From the NCBI RefSeq assembly GCF_000294655.1, contig NZ_CAHP01000023.1, positions 9,808 through 73,807 of the forward strand: DNA of 64,000 nucleotides, written 5' to 3'. Shown here piece by piece: positions 1-8,699 of the stretch. The stretch's first letter is position 1. Each line of letters opens with the position of its first letter. Under the pieces are notes generated by a model. The model worked only from the letters and a program-made list of their open reading frames with translations, ran no database searches and was not told the DNA's origin. The translations under genes were made by a program, and so were the position numbers. This stretch comes from Magnetospirillum molischianum DSM 120 (lineage in GTDB: Bacteria; Pseudomonadota; Alphaproteobacteria; Rhodospirillales; Magnetospirillaceae).

Positions 1-189
1 AAAAGCGGCGGATGTAATTTCCAGAACTTCTTCGACCTGTTCCATATTGAGACCGATATCCGTCTCAATATGAGCATGACGGGTCAATTTTTCTTCATCG
101 ACACCGTAATCGTCCCGGATCAGCTTGACCACCCACCGGAACATGTTCATCCAGTTCTTGACATCTGAAATGTCACGATCAAAAGACAT
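1..189 (-). CDS. Partial DUF1493/acyl-carrier-like small protein (3' end outside window)
   Basis: The reverse strand reads open from an ATG at 189 to the window edge (63 codons, no stop reached). A GGAGAG ribosome site lies just upstream of the start. The visible protein is short, acidic and helical, with a segment around residues 42-56 (ETDIGLNMEQVEEVLE) that resembles the helix II region of acyl-carrier-like DUF1493 proteins, where a D/G pair precedes the helix. There is no DSL phosphopantetheine motif in the visible part. The family call rests on general resemblance only; the function is unknown. It is divergent from the EF-hand gene at 424. Confidence 0.5.
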   Translation of the reverse strand, partial: MSFDRDISDVKNWMNMFRWVVKLIRDDYGVDEEKLTRHAHIETDIGLNMEQVEEVLEITSAAF

Positions 190-423
190 GATCTCTCCGC
201 TGGGATGATCGATGATTTGATACTACGCAATTCTCTGGGATCGGCAAGTCTTTCGACGAACAGAACGGCTCTGTTTACTTTTGTTTACATTTCCAGCAAC
301 AGACGGCAGACACAGACCGCGACCATAAGAAAATAAGACAGAGGCGAATGGATTGCCCCGACTCGGCCGTATCAGGAAAAGCGGACATCGTGCAGGTGCG
401 CCGCGCCAACAGGAGATATGGTC

Positions 424-1086
424 ATGAGCATCACTTCCATAAGCGGAGGTGCCTCGAACCTGCAATCGCTGTTCAAAAAACTGGACACCAATAGCGATGG
501 TTCGGTCACCAAATCGGAATTCGTCAATGGCCGCCCGTCCGACCTTTCATCCGATCAGGCATCCGGGTTATTCGATGCGCTGACTTCGGCGCTGGCCTCG
601 TCCTCCTCGACGGATTCGACATCCACGTCATCAACGTCGTCCGATTCGACGTCGGGGCTGAGTGAAAGCGATCTCGCCACCGCGTTCCAATTGATGAACC
701 AGCAGATGCAGGCCACTTTGATCAGCGCTCAAAGTGACGAAACCTCGGCCACGTCAGAAGCCAGCACCACGTCAACGGCGGCCAACCGCCCGCCGCCTCC
801 CCCGCCACAAACCTCGTCAAGCGACAGCGATACGACCGACAGCGACAGCAAGACCATCGCCGCTGAGTTGGAGAAGATCCTGGCGGCTCTGACATCCTCC
901 ACGTCAGCGGCATCAACGACGTCAACAACTGCGTCGAATACAGAATCCTCGTCTGACACGACCACCGCCGAGACCCAGGTCCAGGGCTTCGCCAGTAAAT
1001 TGGCCCAGGAAATGGTGCGGGCCATCGAATTCTACGCCAGAAACGGCACCGCTTCGGTCAGCAGCGCCAATTCCGTCTCGGTTTGA
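424..1086 (+). CDS. EF-hand protein with Ser/Thr-rich low-complexity region
   Basis: A 220-residue protein. Residues 21-32 (DTNSDGSVTKSE) form a textbook EF-hand loop with D, N, D, G and E at the calcium ligand positions. Around residues 60-80 and 105-190 the sequence is very rich in Ser, Thr, Asp and Ala, with a run of prolines near residue 125. The C-terminus is a mixed helix. There is no signal peptide or membrane segment. I chose the ATG at 424 rather than 418 because AGGAG at 411-415 is 8 bases from 424 but only 2 from 418. A strong terminator follows. The role is unknown: calcium sensing or a calcium-binding secreted or surface protein are both possible. Confidence 0.75.
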   Translation: MSITSISGGASNLQSLFKKLDTNSDGSVTKSEFVNGRPSDLSSDQASGLFDALTSALASSSSTDSTSTSSTSSDSTSGLSESDLATAFQLMNQQMQATLISAQSDETSATSEASTTSTAANRPPPPPPQTSSSDSDTTDSDSKTIAAELEKILAALTSSTSAASTTSTTASNTESSSDTTTAETQVQGFASKLAQEMVRAIEFYARNGTASVSSANSVSV

Positions 1087-1115
1087 TCTGAGTATAAATA
1101 CTTATACGTATCGAC

Positions 1116-1150
1116 GCTCCCCTGGGCACCGTGTCCAGGGGAGCTTTTTT
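1116..1150 (+). terminator. Rho-independent terminator after EF-hand gene
   Basis: A perfect 10-bp stem, GCTCCCCTGG at 1116-1125 and CCAGGGGAGC at 1135-1144, with a 9-base loop, is followed directly by six T residues. Confidence 0.92.
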
Positions 1151-1251
1151 GTAACGACGCCACGCCACCATCAGAACTTGAGGCACGTCCGCCGACGCGT
1201 TGTTATATGATGTTGTGCTGCGACAGCGGTTTGAAAAGGACGGCTTCCGAC

Positions 1252-1581
1252 ATGGACGAGAGCGAGGAACGACGTAGCCACATCCGTAAAGTCGGCCAGG
1301 GACTCGTCGTGGTGATCGATCGGCGGATTTTCCCCATCGTCAACATCTCGACCGCCGGATTGGGCTTCCAGGCGACCGGCTACAAGGTCGGAGATCTTGT
1401 TCCGATCAAAATCGCCAAGATGCTCGACCTCAGCACCTGCGTTGACGCGACGATCACGGTCAAATCGGCCGAGGAAACCATCACCCGCGGCGAGTTTCTG
1501 CCGACGATGCCGCTCTTGCGCTACATCATCGACCATATCGGTGAAGTCACTGGCGTCGAACCCGCCTACTTCCGTAAGTAA
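1252..1581 (+). CDS. PilZ-domain protein (putative c-di-GMP effector)
   Basis: A 109-residue protein with the two PilZ signature elements: RxxxR at residues 8-12 (RSHIR) and an N/DxSxxG element at 31-36 (NISTAG), followed by alternating beta strands. In the family these bind cyclic di-GMP. The protein has little beyond the PilZ core, so it probably acts through a partner. The frame stays open upstream to an ATG at 1207, but the ATG at 1252 starts just before the conserved region and has AAGGA upstream, so I prefer it. It is convergent with tgt, 30 bases away. c-di-GMP binding is inferred from the motifs; the output is unknown. Confidence 0.75.
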   Translation: MDESEERRSHIRKVGQGLVVVIDRRIFPIVNISTAGLGFQATGYKVGDLVPIKIAKMLDLSTCVDATITVKSAEETITRGEFLPTMPLLRYIIDHIGEVTGVEPAYFRK

Positions 1582-1611
1582 TGGCCAACCCTGGCCGTTA
1601 AGCCGCGCGCG

Positions 1612-2739
1612 TTATAATGCGGGGATATCGCCCAACGCTTCCCGCGCCGCTGCCTCGGCGGCAAAGGCGGCAACCCGACCCGCGCCGATGGCGGCGCGCA
1701 AATCACGCATCAGATCCTGATAGGCCTGGATGTTGTGCCACGTCAGCAGCATCGGCCCCAGAATCTCTTCCGAGCGGATCAGATGGTGGAGATAAGCCCG
1801 CGAATAGGAGCGGCAGGCGGGGCAGGCACACCCTTCCTCTAACGGACGGGGATCGTCCTGGTGACGGGCATTGCGCAGGTTGACGGTGCCACGCCGGGTA
1901 AAAGCCTGAGCGGTGCGGCCGGATCGGGTCGGCATGACGCAATCGAACATATCGATTCCACGCAACACCGCTCCGACGATATCGGACGGACGGCCAACCC
2001 CCATCAGATAGCGCGGACGATCTTCGGGTAACAACGGCACGGTGGCGTCCAGGGTGGCGAACATCGCCTCCTGCCCCTCCCCCACCGCCAGCCCACCGAC
2101 GGCATAGCCGTCAAAACCGATATCGATCAGCGCCCGCGCCGATTCGGCGCGCAAATCGGAGTAGATGCCGCCCTGAACAATGCCGAACAGGCCGTGACCG
2201 GGCCGTTCGACAAACGCCGCCTTCGACCGCACCGCCCAACGCATCGACAGCCGCATGCTGTCGGCGGCCTGGGCGGGGGTGGCGGGGAACGGAGTGCATT
2301 CGTCGAACGCCATGGTGATGTCAGCCCCCAGCAAACGCTGGATCTCCATCGACCGTTCCGGGCTGAGATGGTGGCTCGACCCGTCGTGATGCGACTGGAA
2401 GGTGACGCCGTTTTCGTCGAGCTTGCGCAACTTGGCGAGGCTCATCACCTGGAACCCGCCGGAATCGGTCAGGATCGGCCCCGACCAGTTCATGAAGCGG
2501 TGCAGTCCACCCAGCCGGTCGATCCGTTCCGCTCCTGGGCGCAGCATCAGGTGATAGGTGTTGCCGAGCACGATCTGGGCACCAGTCGCGGCAACGGATT
2601 CGGGCTGCATCGCCTTGACCGTGGCAGCGGTGCCGACCGGCATGAACGCAGGGGTGTCGATCGCACCATGGGCAGTGTGAAGGCGGCCCAGACGGGCAGC
2701 GCCGTCGGTGGCGAAACGCTCGTATCTAAAGCTGGTCAT
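1612..2739 (-). CDS. tgt: tRNA-guanine transglycosylase (queuine/preQ1 tRNA-ribosyltransferase)
   Basis: A 375-residue enzyme that exchanges guanine 34 of GUN-anticodon tRNAs for preQ1, the committing step of queuosine modification. The DSGGFQ motif near residue 92 carries the family's acid residue. The VMPTR segment near residue 265 contains the region of the nucleophilic aspartate. A C-terminal CxC-x2-C...H cluster (CACPAC then H) is the structural zinc site. The start at 2739 begins with MTSFRYERF and fits the family; the frame is open further upstream, but that part lies inside queA. The start overlaps the queA stop by 14 bases, indicating translational coupling. Confidence 0.95.
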   Translation of the reverse strand: MTSFRYERFATDGAARLGRLHTAHGAIDTPAFMPVGTAATVKAMQPESVAATGAQIVLGNTYHLMLRPGAERIDRLGGLHRFMNWSGPILTDSGGFQVMSLAKLRKLDENGVTFQSHHDGSSHHLSPERSMEIQRLLGADITMAFDECTPFPATPAQAADSMRLSMRWAVRSKAAFVERPGHGLFGIVQGGIYSDLRAESARALIDIGFDGYAVGGLAVGEGQEAMFATLDATVPLLPEDRPRYLMGVGRPSDIVGAVLRGIDMFDCVMPTRSGRTAQAFTRRGTVNLRNARHQDDPRPLEEGCACPACRSYSRAYLHHLIRSEEILGPMLLTWHNIQAYQDLMRDLRAAIGAGRVAAFAAEAAAREALGDIPAL

Positions 2740-3769
2740 CGTCGTTCCGATCGAGCAGGCAGGAATCGCCATAGGAATAGAAGCGATAGCCCGACGCCAT
2801 CGCATGAGCATAAGCCGCCCGCATCCGGTCCAGACCGGCAAAGGCCGAAACCAACATGAACAGAGTCGAACGCGGCAGGTGAAAATTGGTCATCAGCAGA
2901 TCGACGGCGCGGAAACGATAGCCCGGCACGATAAAGATATCGGTGGCGGCGGCATAGGGCCGGACCAGACCATCTTCACCGGCGGCGCTTTCCAGCAGAC
3001 GCAACGCGGTGGTGCCGACAGCGACCACCCGGCCGCCAGCAGCGCGGGCCTCGTTGATGGCCTGGGCGGAATCCGCGCTGACCACACCGATCTCGGCATG
3101 CATCCGGTGATCGTCGGTATCATCGACCTTGACGGGCAGGAAGGTTCCAGCGCCGACATGCAGCGTCACGGCCACCCGCTTCACCCCGCGCCGGTCGAGC
3201 GCCTCCAGCAATTCGGGGGTGAAGTGCAACCCGGCGGTAGGCGCGGCCACGGCTCCATCGGTACGAGCAAAGGTGGTCTGGTAATCGGCCCGGTCGGTCT
3301 CGTCGGCCTCGCCATGGCGGATATAGGGCGGCAACGGCAGACGTCCGTGCGTCTCCAGCGCCGCCATCAGCGCCACGCCACCCCGGTCGAAACGGACAGT
3401 GACCTCTCCCGCCTCGCCTTTCTCCTCGACGATCGCGGAGAAATCCTCGGCGAAGGCAATCCGGTCGCCGGGACGCAGCTTCTTCGCCGGACGGGCAAAA
3501 GCACGCCAGCACGAATCGTCTTCACGCAGGTGCAGGGTCAGTTCGACCGAAGCCGTCCCCCGCTTGCCGTTCAACCGCGCCGGAATGACCCGCGTGTCAT
3601 TGAACACCATCACGTCGCCGGGACAGAGCTGCGACGGAAGGTCTCGCACACCGCGATCCTTGACCCCATCGGCGGAAACGCGCAGCATCCGGGCGGAATC
3701 GCGCGGCCGGGCTGGACGCTCGGCGATCAACGCGCGCGGCAGGTCAAAATCGAACATATCCACTTTCAT
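2726..3769 (-). CDS. queA: S-adenosylmethionine:tRNA ribosyltransferase-isomerase
   Basis: A 347-residue protein of the normal family length. It transfers and isomerises the ribosyl part of SAM onto preQ1-modified tRNA to make epoxyqueuosine. The N-terminus [11 protein letters not shown], the [17 protein letters not shown] segment and the internal [10 protein letters not shown] motif (near residue 180) are diagnostic for QueA. The C-terminus keeps the family's [10 protein letters not shown] block and YRFYSYGD ending. It is the first gene of a queA-tgt operon and overlaps tgt by 14 bases. Confidence 0.96.
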   Translation of the reverse strand: MKVDMFDFDLPRALIAERPARPRDSARMLRVSADGVKDRGVRDLPSQLCPGDVMVFNDTRVIPARLNGKRGTASVELTLHLREDDSCWRAFARPAKKLRPGDRIAFAEDFSAIVEEKGEAGEVTVRFDRGGVALMAALETHGRLPLPPYIRHGEADETDRADYQTTFARTDGAVAAPTAGLHFTPELLEALDRRGVKRVAVTLHVGAGTFLPVKVDDTDDHRMHAEIGVVSADSAQAINEARAAGGRVVAVGTTALRLLESAAGEDGLVRPYAAATDIFIVPGYRFRAVDLLMTNFHLPRSTLFMLVSAFAGLDRMRAAYAHAMASGYRFYSYGDSCLLDRNDDDQL

Positions 3770-3880
3770 GGTCCGGGGTGTAGGCTGCCGAGCCGCGCCG
3801 CGTCAAGTCCCGTACCCACCGCATCTTGTACTCGGTTTGATTTAGCGACATGATCGGCCGGGCTGCAATGGGAGTAAACG

Positions 3881-4534
3881 ATGAACAAAACCGTTCTGTC
3901 GACCGTTCTGGCCGTCTTCGCACTGGCCTCGACCGACGGCTTCGCCCAGGGTTTTCTGAACACCGCCCCTTCGCCCGGTCGTCCGCACGGGCCGTGGTAC
4001 GGATCGATCAGCGGCGGCTATACGATGGTCGATGACATCACGCTGTCCGACGATTCCGGCAACAAGGGACGAATCGGCGTCAATGGCGGCTATGTGTTCG
4101 CTGGAGCAATTGGCTACAAGTGGCCGAAATACCTCCGCACTGAATTCGAAGTTTCCTATCAGTCCAATACGCTCGATTCCGTATCGATCAACGGCAACAA
4201 GACGAATATGTCGGGCGATTCTCAGTTGTTGTTCTACTCGATCAACGCCTATCACGACATCAAGACCGATAGCAAATTCCTGCCCTATTTCGGCGGTGGC
4301 GTCGGCGGCGTCCATGAGATGCTCAACGACATGTCATCCGGGGGGATCAAAGTCGAGAACCGCAATAGCGACAATATCGAGCTGCATGGCGAGGTCGGGT
4401 TGCATTACGACCTGGGCCGCGACGTCAGCTTCGGGCCGTCCTATCGCTTCGTCCACATCTTCGACAGCGAAGGTGTGCGCGACGACAGCAACCTGCACCA
4501 GATCAAAGTCGGGCTGCGCTTTCCTTTCCGCTGA
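3881..4534 (+). CDS. Outer-membrane beta-barrel protein (OmpA/P44-like)
   Basis: A 217-residue protein with a cleavable signal peptide (residues 1-22, ending in FAQ) followed by a linker. It then shows alternating amphipathic strands typical of an 8-stranded porin-like barrel: WYGSISGGY, GGYVFAGAIGYKW, YLRTEFEVSY, LPYFGGGVGGVH, LHGEVGLHY. It ends in aromatic GLRFPFR, the C-terminal pattern read by the BAM machinery. The nearest family is the small Msp/P44 or OmpW-like barrels. No ligand or substrate can be read from the sequence. lipB follows within 7 bases, so the two may share a transcript. Confidence 0.8.
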   Translation: MNKTVLSTVLAVFALASTDGFAQGFLNTAPSPGRPHGPWYGSISGGYTMVDDITLSDDSGNKGRIGVNGGYVFAGAIGYKWPKYLRTEFEVSYQSNTLDSVSINGNKTNMSGDSQLLFYSINAYHDIKTDSKFLPYFGGGVGGVHEMLNDMSSGGIKVENRNSDNIELHGEVGLHYDLGRDVSFGPSYRFVHIFDSEGVRDDSNLHQIKVGLRFPFR

Positions 4535-4540
4535 TCAGTG

Positions 4541-5188
4541 ATGACGTCCGATCCGGTCGAATGGCTGATTTCCGACCGTCCGGTAACCTATCCTGACGCG
4601 ATCGCGGCGATGGAAGAACGCGTCGCCGCGATCCGCGCCGGGACCGCGCCGGAACTGGTGTGGCTGCTAGAACATCCGCCGCTTTACACCGCGGGAACCA
4701 GCGCCAACCCCGCGGATCTGCTTGACCCTAACCGTTTCCCAGTGTTTCCCAGCGGACGCGGCGGTCAGTTCACCTATCACGGCCCAGGCCAGCGAGTGGC
4801 CTATGTGATGCTGGATCTGTCGCGGCGCGGCCCCGATCTGCGCCGCTTCGTTGCCAATCTGGAAAAGTGGCTGATCCTCACCCTTGCCCATTTCGCGGTT
4901 AAGGGAGAGGTGCGCGACAGCCGAGTCGGAGTCTGGGTCGATCGAGGCCGGAACCGCGAAGACAAGATTGCCGCAATCGGCGTCCGCGTCCGTCACTGGG
5001 TGACGTTTCACGGCGTGGCGCTGAACGTAGATCCCGACCTGGACCATTATCGCGGCATCGTCCCCTGCGGCATTGCCGCACACGGGGTAACCTCGCTGTG
5101 GGATCTGGGTCTGACACCGACGATGAACGAGGTCGATTCCGCCCTGATCGACAGCTTCGGCGAGGTCTTCAGCCTTCCGCCGCTTTGA
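4541..5188 (+). CDS. lipB: Lipoyl(octanoyl) transferase LipB
   Basis: A 215-residue enzyme that moves octanoyl from acyl carrier protein onto the lipoyl domains of pyruvate and 2-oxoglutarate dehydrogenases. The catalytic cysteine (Cys176 in GIVPCGI) and lysine (Lys142 in DKIAAIG) are present, as is the substrate-loop block [11 protein letters not shown] near residues 74-84. A GTG directly precedes the ATG, so the start could be one codon earlier. The 3' end overlaps the convergent gene at 5169 by 20 bases. Confidence 0.96.
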   Translation: MTSDPVEWLISDRPVTYPDAIAAMEERVAAIRAGTAPELVWLLEHPPLYTAGTSANPADLLDPNRFPVFPSGRGGQFTYHGPGQRVAYVMLDLSRRGPDLRRFVANLEKWLILTLAHFAVKGEVRDSRVGVWVDRGRNREDKIAAIGVRVRHWVTFHGVALNVDPDLDHYRGIVPCGIAAHGVTSLWDLGLTPTMNEVDSALIDSFGEVFSLPPL

Positions 5189-5366
5189 GCCGCGCCCGCG
5201 CCTCGGTCAGGCGGGCATAGGCTTCGTGACATTTCTGCGCCACCGTCGGAATCGTCTCCCATTGAGCGGGCAGTTCCTCAGACAGATCGTGCAGATCCAT
5301 CTTGGCTTGAACCGCCTGGGTGGACAGTTTCTTGACCTCGGCTTTCAGGGTCTCGATATCGCTCAT
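5169..5366 (-). CDS. Small Rop-like DUF683 (CCE_0567-type) protein
   Basis: A 65-residue, cysteine-poor, helical-hairpin protein. Residues 7-32 and 42-64 are heptad-like helices joined by the segment [11 protein letters not shown]. The pattern [22 protein letters not shown] matches my recollection of DUF683 proteins that usually sit beside nifX and DUF269 in nif clusters, where a histidine of the DLHDL motif is implicated in metal binding. Here it lies between lipB and the flagellar genes, about 31 kb from nifH. The nif link is from family knowledge only. It overlaps the lipB 3' end by 20 bases. Confidence 0.65.
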   Translation of the reverse strand: MSDIETLKAEVKKLSTQAVQAKMDLHDLSEELPAQWETIPTVAQKCHEAYARLTEARARLKAAEG

Positions 5367-5548
5367 GGACCGCCCTTATGTCAGCGGAAGCAGTGATGGG
5401 GTATAACGAGTTTAACTTTCGCTTATGAATTGAGCAATAAATCAATTTGCCTAAATACTTTACGATATCAGCTATTGCGCCGGGATTAAGCGTTTCTTAA
5501 AAGGGCCCGAGCCACTGTTGATCCTTCGCCTAACCGCCGGGGGAAGGC

Positions 5549-5872
5549 ATGAGCGGCACCGATATTTTCGACGAGCAGGCAGAGGAACCGATACCCACGT
5601 CGCCACAGCGGCGTCAGGTCGCGGTCGCGCTGCACTACGACCCCGACAAAGGCAGCGCACCAACGGTGGTTGCCTCGGGCCGAGGCTCGGTTGCCGAGCA
5701 GATTCTAAACCTGGCCTTCGCCAATGGAGTCAAAGTCCGCAACGATCCCGATCTTGCCGAAGTTTTGGCCGCCGTCGATGTCGATAGCGTGATCCCGATC
5801 GAAGCCTTTGTCGCCGTGGCCGAGATTTTGGCCTATGTCTATCGCGCCAATGGTCGAGAAATGCCGTCATGA
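5549..5872 (+). CDS. Free-standing FlhB C-terminal-domain protein (FlhX-like)
   Basis: A 107-residue protein that aligns by eye with the cytoplasmic C-terminal domain of the flagellar export switch FlhB. AVALHYDPDKG (residues 26-36), a VVASGRG segment, GVKVRNDPDLAEVL and the ending AEILAYVYR are hallmark positions. The four membrane helices of FlhB are absent, and so is the NPTH autocleavage motif; the protein begins just after where it would be. Such short homologues occur in flagellated bacteria and may modulate export specificity. Its stop overlaps the next start by 4 bases and leads into fliO and fliP. Confidence 0.82.
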   Translation: MSGTDIFDEQAEEPIPTSPQRRQVAVALHYDPDKGSAPTVVASGRGSVAEQILNLAFANGVKVRNDPDLAEVLAAVDVDSVIPIEAFVAVAEILAYVYRANGREMPS

Positions 5873-6174
5873 CCGCCGCCTCCCCAGAATCTGATCGCCT
5901 GCGCGCCGAACTGGAAAAAGCGACATCGCTGGTCGGCGCGGCGCGGCGGCTGCTCGCCACCGGAACGATGGTCGATCTGGCGGCGCTGGAGGGACGGGTG
6001 CGACTGATCTGCGACGGCATCGCCGGATTGCCCCCCGAGACGGGGCGGAGTTTCCGCGCCGTCATCGAGACGCTGATCGTCGATCTTGACCGGCTCGACC
6101 TCGCCCTGCGCGATGCTGGCCCTTATGCCGACGGCCGCTGGAGCCATGGAACCGAAGAAAAGGCCGGGGGGTAA
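5869..6174 (+). CDS. Unknown helical protein of the flagellar cluster
   Basis: A 101-residue protein I do not recognise. It appears wholly alpha-helical (long helices at about residues 8-30, 35-53 and 60-83). It has no cysteines apart from Cys48, no signal peptide and no membrane segment. It is tightly coupled, overlapping the FlhB-like gene by 4 bases and fliO by 1 base. This points to a role in flagellar export or its regulation, perhaps as a small chaperone-like or adaptor protein. That role is inferred from position alone. Confidence 0.6.
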   Translation: MTAASPESDRLRAELEKATSLVGAARRLLATGTMVDLAALEGRVRLICDGIAGLPPETGRSFRAVIETLIVDLDRLDLALRDAGPYADGRWSHGTEEKAGG

Positions 6175-6482
6175 TGGAGAGCGTTTCCTATCTGCGTTTC
6201 ATTATGTCGCTGGTCGCGGTACTGGCGATGATCTTCGGTATGTTATGGGCGGCGCGACGCTGGGGTCTGGGCGGAATGGCGCCGCGCGTGAACAACCGCC
6301 AACGTCGTCGGCTCGCCGTGCAGGACGTGCTACAACTCGACGCCCGCCACCGTTTAATTCTGGTCCGTCGCGACGACCGCGAACATCTGCTGTTGCTGGG
6401 CAACGGCAACGGTGTCGTGATCGAGCGTGATTGTCCGCCTCCTCAGTTTACCCCGACCGTTTCGAAGCCGGAGACCCCCTGA
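6174..6482 (+). CDS. fliO: Flagellar export apparatus protein FliO
   Basis: A 102-residue protein with one membrane helix (about residues 7-27) followed by a short basic stretch and a small cytoplasmic domain containing LAVQDVLQLDARHRLILVRRDDREHLLLLG. That is the FliO pattern of a self-association domain around a membrane anchor. FliO helps assemble the FliP ring of the export gate. It directly precedes fliP, with TGATG stop/start overlap. Sequence conservation in FliO is low, so position supports the call strongly. Confidence 0.88.
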   Translation: MESVSYLRFIMSLVAVLAMIFGMLWAARRWGLGGMAPRVNNRQRRRLAVQDVLQLDARHRLILVRRDDREHLLLLGNGNGVVIERDCPPPQFTPTVSKPETP

Positions 6483-7237
6483 TGACAGCCCCGTCCGTGT
6501 CGCGTCCACGCCTGATTCTCGCCCTGCTGGCGGGGCTGACGACGGCGGTGCTGGCTGGACCGGTGCTGGCTCAATCGTTGAACATCGACCTTGGCGGCTC
6601 GGGCGGCAGCGCCACCAGCCGCATCGTCCAGTTGATCGGCCTGACCACGATTCTATCCCTGGCACCGTCGATCGTGGTGATGGTGACGTCGTTTACCCGC
6701 TTCGTGGTGGTGTTGAGCTTTCTGCGTCAGGCGCTGGGCACCCAGCAGAGCCCGCCCAACATGGTGTTGGTCAGTCTGGCGCTGTTCCTGACCGCCTTCG
6801 TGATGGCTCCCACCTTCGACAAAGCCTGGGACACCGGCATTCAGCCGATGATGGACGGCCATCTGGACGAGATCGAGGGATTCGAACGTACCGTCAAGCC
6901 GTTCCACGCCTTCATGAGCCAACATGTCCGCCCCCAGGACCTCAAGCTGTTCATGGATCTGTCGCGGGCGAAGGAAGTGGTTAACCCCGAAGACGTGCCG
7001 CTAAAGGCGCTGATCCCCGCCTTCATGATCAGCGAACTGCGTCGCGCCTTTGAAATCGGGTTTCTTGTGTTCCTGCCGTTCCTCATCATCGACATGGTGA
7101 TCGCCTCGGTGCTGATGAGCATGGGCATGATGATGATCCCGCCGGCGATGATCTCGCTGCCGTTCAAGCTGATCTTCTTCGTGATGGTTGACGGCTGGTA
7201 TCTGGTGGTGGGATCGCTGGTGCAGAGTTACGGATAG
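6482..7237 (+). CDS. fliP: Flagellar export gate protein FliP
   Basis: A 251-residue protein with a cleavable signal peptide (residues 1-31), as known for FliP, then four hydrophobic segments. SFTRFVVVLSFLRQALG, the central FMSQHVRPQDL stretch and VASVLMSMGMMMIPPAMISLPFKLIFFVMVDGW-type positions are diagnostic. FliP forms the core of the type III export gate with FliQ and FliR, which are not in this window. I chose ATG 6482 over an upstream in-frame ATG at 6431 because it overlaps the fliO stop and gives the family length. The 3' end overlaps the convergent deacetylase-like gene by 74 bases. Confidence 0.95.
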   Translation: MTAPSVSRPRLILALLAGLTTAVLAGPVLAQSLNIDLGGSGGSATSRIVQLIGLTTILSLAPSIVVMVTSFTRFVVVLSFLRQALGTQQSPPNMVLVSLALFLTAFVMAPTFDKAWDTGIQPMMDGHLDEIEGFERTVKPFHAFMSQHVRPQDLKLFMDLSRAKEVVNPEDVPLKALIPAFMISELRRAFEIGFLVFLPFLIIDMVIASVLMSMGMMMIPPAMISLPFKLIFFVMVDGWYLVVGSLVQSYG

Positions 7238-7991
7238 AGCCGCCTAAGGCGTGGCGAACGGCCAGACGAAAGCGGTCTGGATCGCCATGTGGGCCGGTCA
7301 GGGCGAAACGGGGCAGGAAGAACCGATCGGATTTTGTCCACAGCGCCCCGGAATGCTGCCCGAACGCGGCGCTAAACCCTTCCTGACGCACCAGCGCGAT
7401 TGAAGCGGAATCCGCCTCTCCGCCCGGCCAGGCGAACATATCGGGGTTCCGCCCCAGCTCACGCTCGAAACGAGCACGGGCGCGGGCAAGGTCGGCCGCA
7501 GCCGCCTCGGCTCCGACGCGGGGAAAGCGCAGCCGCGCCGCCCCCTGGCTGGCGATCGTAACCCCGGCAGACCGCAATTCGCGCAATTGAGCCCAATTCA
7601 TCGTCTCCCCACCGCGATCGATCTCGTCGGTAGCAACGAACAGGGTGACCGGGAATCCGGCCCGGCGCAGCAAGGGCCACGCCTTCGTATAGAAACCTGT
7701 CGAAGAATCGTCCACGGTGATCGCCACCGCCTTATCGGGCAACGGCGCGCCAGTCCGCATCGCCTGAGCGATCTCGGACAGCGGCAGAACGGTGAAACCA
7801 CCGCTTTTCAATTCCTCGATATGTGTGCTCAACTGTTCCGAGGTGGTGTTGAGCGCCGCCACGCGATCGTCGTCGAAGCGGTGATACATCAACACGACGG
7901 CGGACTCAGTCGCGTGCGCTGGTTCCGGCGCCGCCGAAAGCAACGCCATCACCCAGATCATCGCTGCCGAGGCAATCCTACCCGTCCTCAT
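7164..7991 (-). CDS. Exported polysaccharide deacetylase-like protein with degraded metal site
   Basis: A 275-residue protein with a signal peptide (residues 1-27, ending AHA) and a NodB-type fold. VVLMYHRFDDDR opens the domain, and AITVDDSSTGFY gives the two aspartates of motif 1. In motif 2, where active enzymes have H(S/T)xxxH, this protein reads SQGAARL, so both metal-binding histidines are missing. AWPGGEA occupies motif 3. It may have lost catalysis or use another metal arrangement. The last 20 or so residues are proline/arginine-rich and read antisense through the end of fliP. Confidence 0.8.
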   Translation of the reverse strand: MRTGRIASAAMIWVMALLSAAPEPAHATESAVVLMYHRFDDDRVAALNTTSEQLSTHIEELKSGGFTVLPLSEIAQAMRTGAPLPDKAVAITVDDSSTGFYTKAWPLLRRAGFPVTLFVATDEIDRGGETMNWAQLRELRSAGVTIASQGAARLRFPRVGAEAAAADLARARARFERELGRNPDMFAWPGGEADSASIALVRQEGFSAAFGQHSGALWTKSDRFFLPRFALTGPHGDPDRFRLAVRHALGGSIRNSAPAIPPPDTSRQPSRRRSA

Positions 7992-8090
7992 CGCCCCCTA
8001 GTCTCCTCGGCACCGTGCCCCAATATACGGGAATGTTTGCCGCATCCGGGCGGCAGAGTACAAGAATAAAGCGGGAAAGGGCATTTCATC

Positions 8091-8681
8091 ATGAGCCATG
8101 AAATCGACCAAGTGGGGCAGGATATTCTGTTCTATCAAGGCCGTACCTATGGTCGCTTCCTCGACAAGCCCGTTGCCGAGGAGACGTTGTGCAAGGCCTG
8201 GGATCTGGCGCGAATGGGACCAACCGCCGCCAACGGCCAGCCGTTACGGATCGTTTTCCTGCGCTCGGCCAAATCGCGCGAACGCCTGCTGACGGCGCTG
8301 GCACCAAACAATGTCGAAAAAACCATCGCCGCGCCGGTCACCGCGATCCTGGCTTACGACCTCGATTTCTTCGAACGCCTGCCGGTGCTCTATCCCCATG
8401 CCGACGCCCGATCCTGGTATGTCGGGAATCCGGCCGTGGCTGACGAAACCGCATTCCGCAACGGCAGCCTTCAGGCTGGCTATTTCCTGCTGGCGCTGCG
8501 GGCGGTCGGTCTGGATGCCGGGCCGATGAGCGGGTTCGACAACGCCAAGGTCGATCACGAGTTTTTCGAGGGTACCCGGCTGCGCTCAAATCTGCTGGTC
8601 AATATCGGCTATGGCGATGTCGCAGCCCTGCACCCGCGCGGGCCGCGCCTGTCGTTCGAAGAGGGCTGCACACTGCTATAG
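8091..8681 (+). CDS. RutE/HadB-like nitroreductase (malonic semialdehyde reductase family)
   Basis: A 196-residue flavoprotein, the same length as E. coli RutE. FMN-binding positions of the family are visible: RTYGRFLDKPV, MGPTAANGQPLR with the RutE-type SxxNxQP variation, and GYGDVAALHPRGPRL near the end. RutE reduces toxic aldehydes from pyrimidine breakdown, but there are no rut genes nearby, so the physiological substrate is unknown. It stands alone between the divergent deacetylase gene and a repeat. Confidence 0.85.
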   Translation: MSHEIDQVGQDILFYQGRTYGRFLDKPVAEETLCKAWDLARMGPTAANGQPLRIVFLRSAKSRERLLTALAPNNVEKTIAAPVTAILAYDLDFFERLPVLYPHADARSWYVGNPAVADETAFRNGSLQAGYFLLALRAVGLDAGPMSGFDNAKVDHEFFEGTRLRSNLLVNIGYGDVAALHPRGPRLSFEEGCTLL

Positions 8682-8699
8682 CCGCCGCCCCTCCCCCAT

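Noticed and set aside
590-980. Repetitive Ser/Thr codons in the EF-hand gene as a CRISPR or tandem repeat
   Set aside because: The units (TCGACGTC-like) are irregular, in frame and without spacers; this is low-complexity protein coding.
5430-5548. Sigma-54 promoter before the FlhB-like gene
   Set aside because: A GG...GC pair on the reverse strand has 14 bases between instead of 10, and it faces the wrong way; no convincing site toward the flagellar genes was found.
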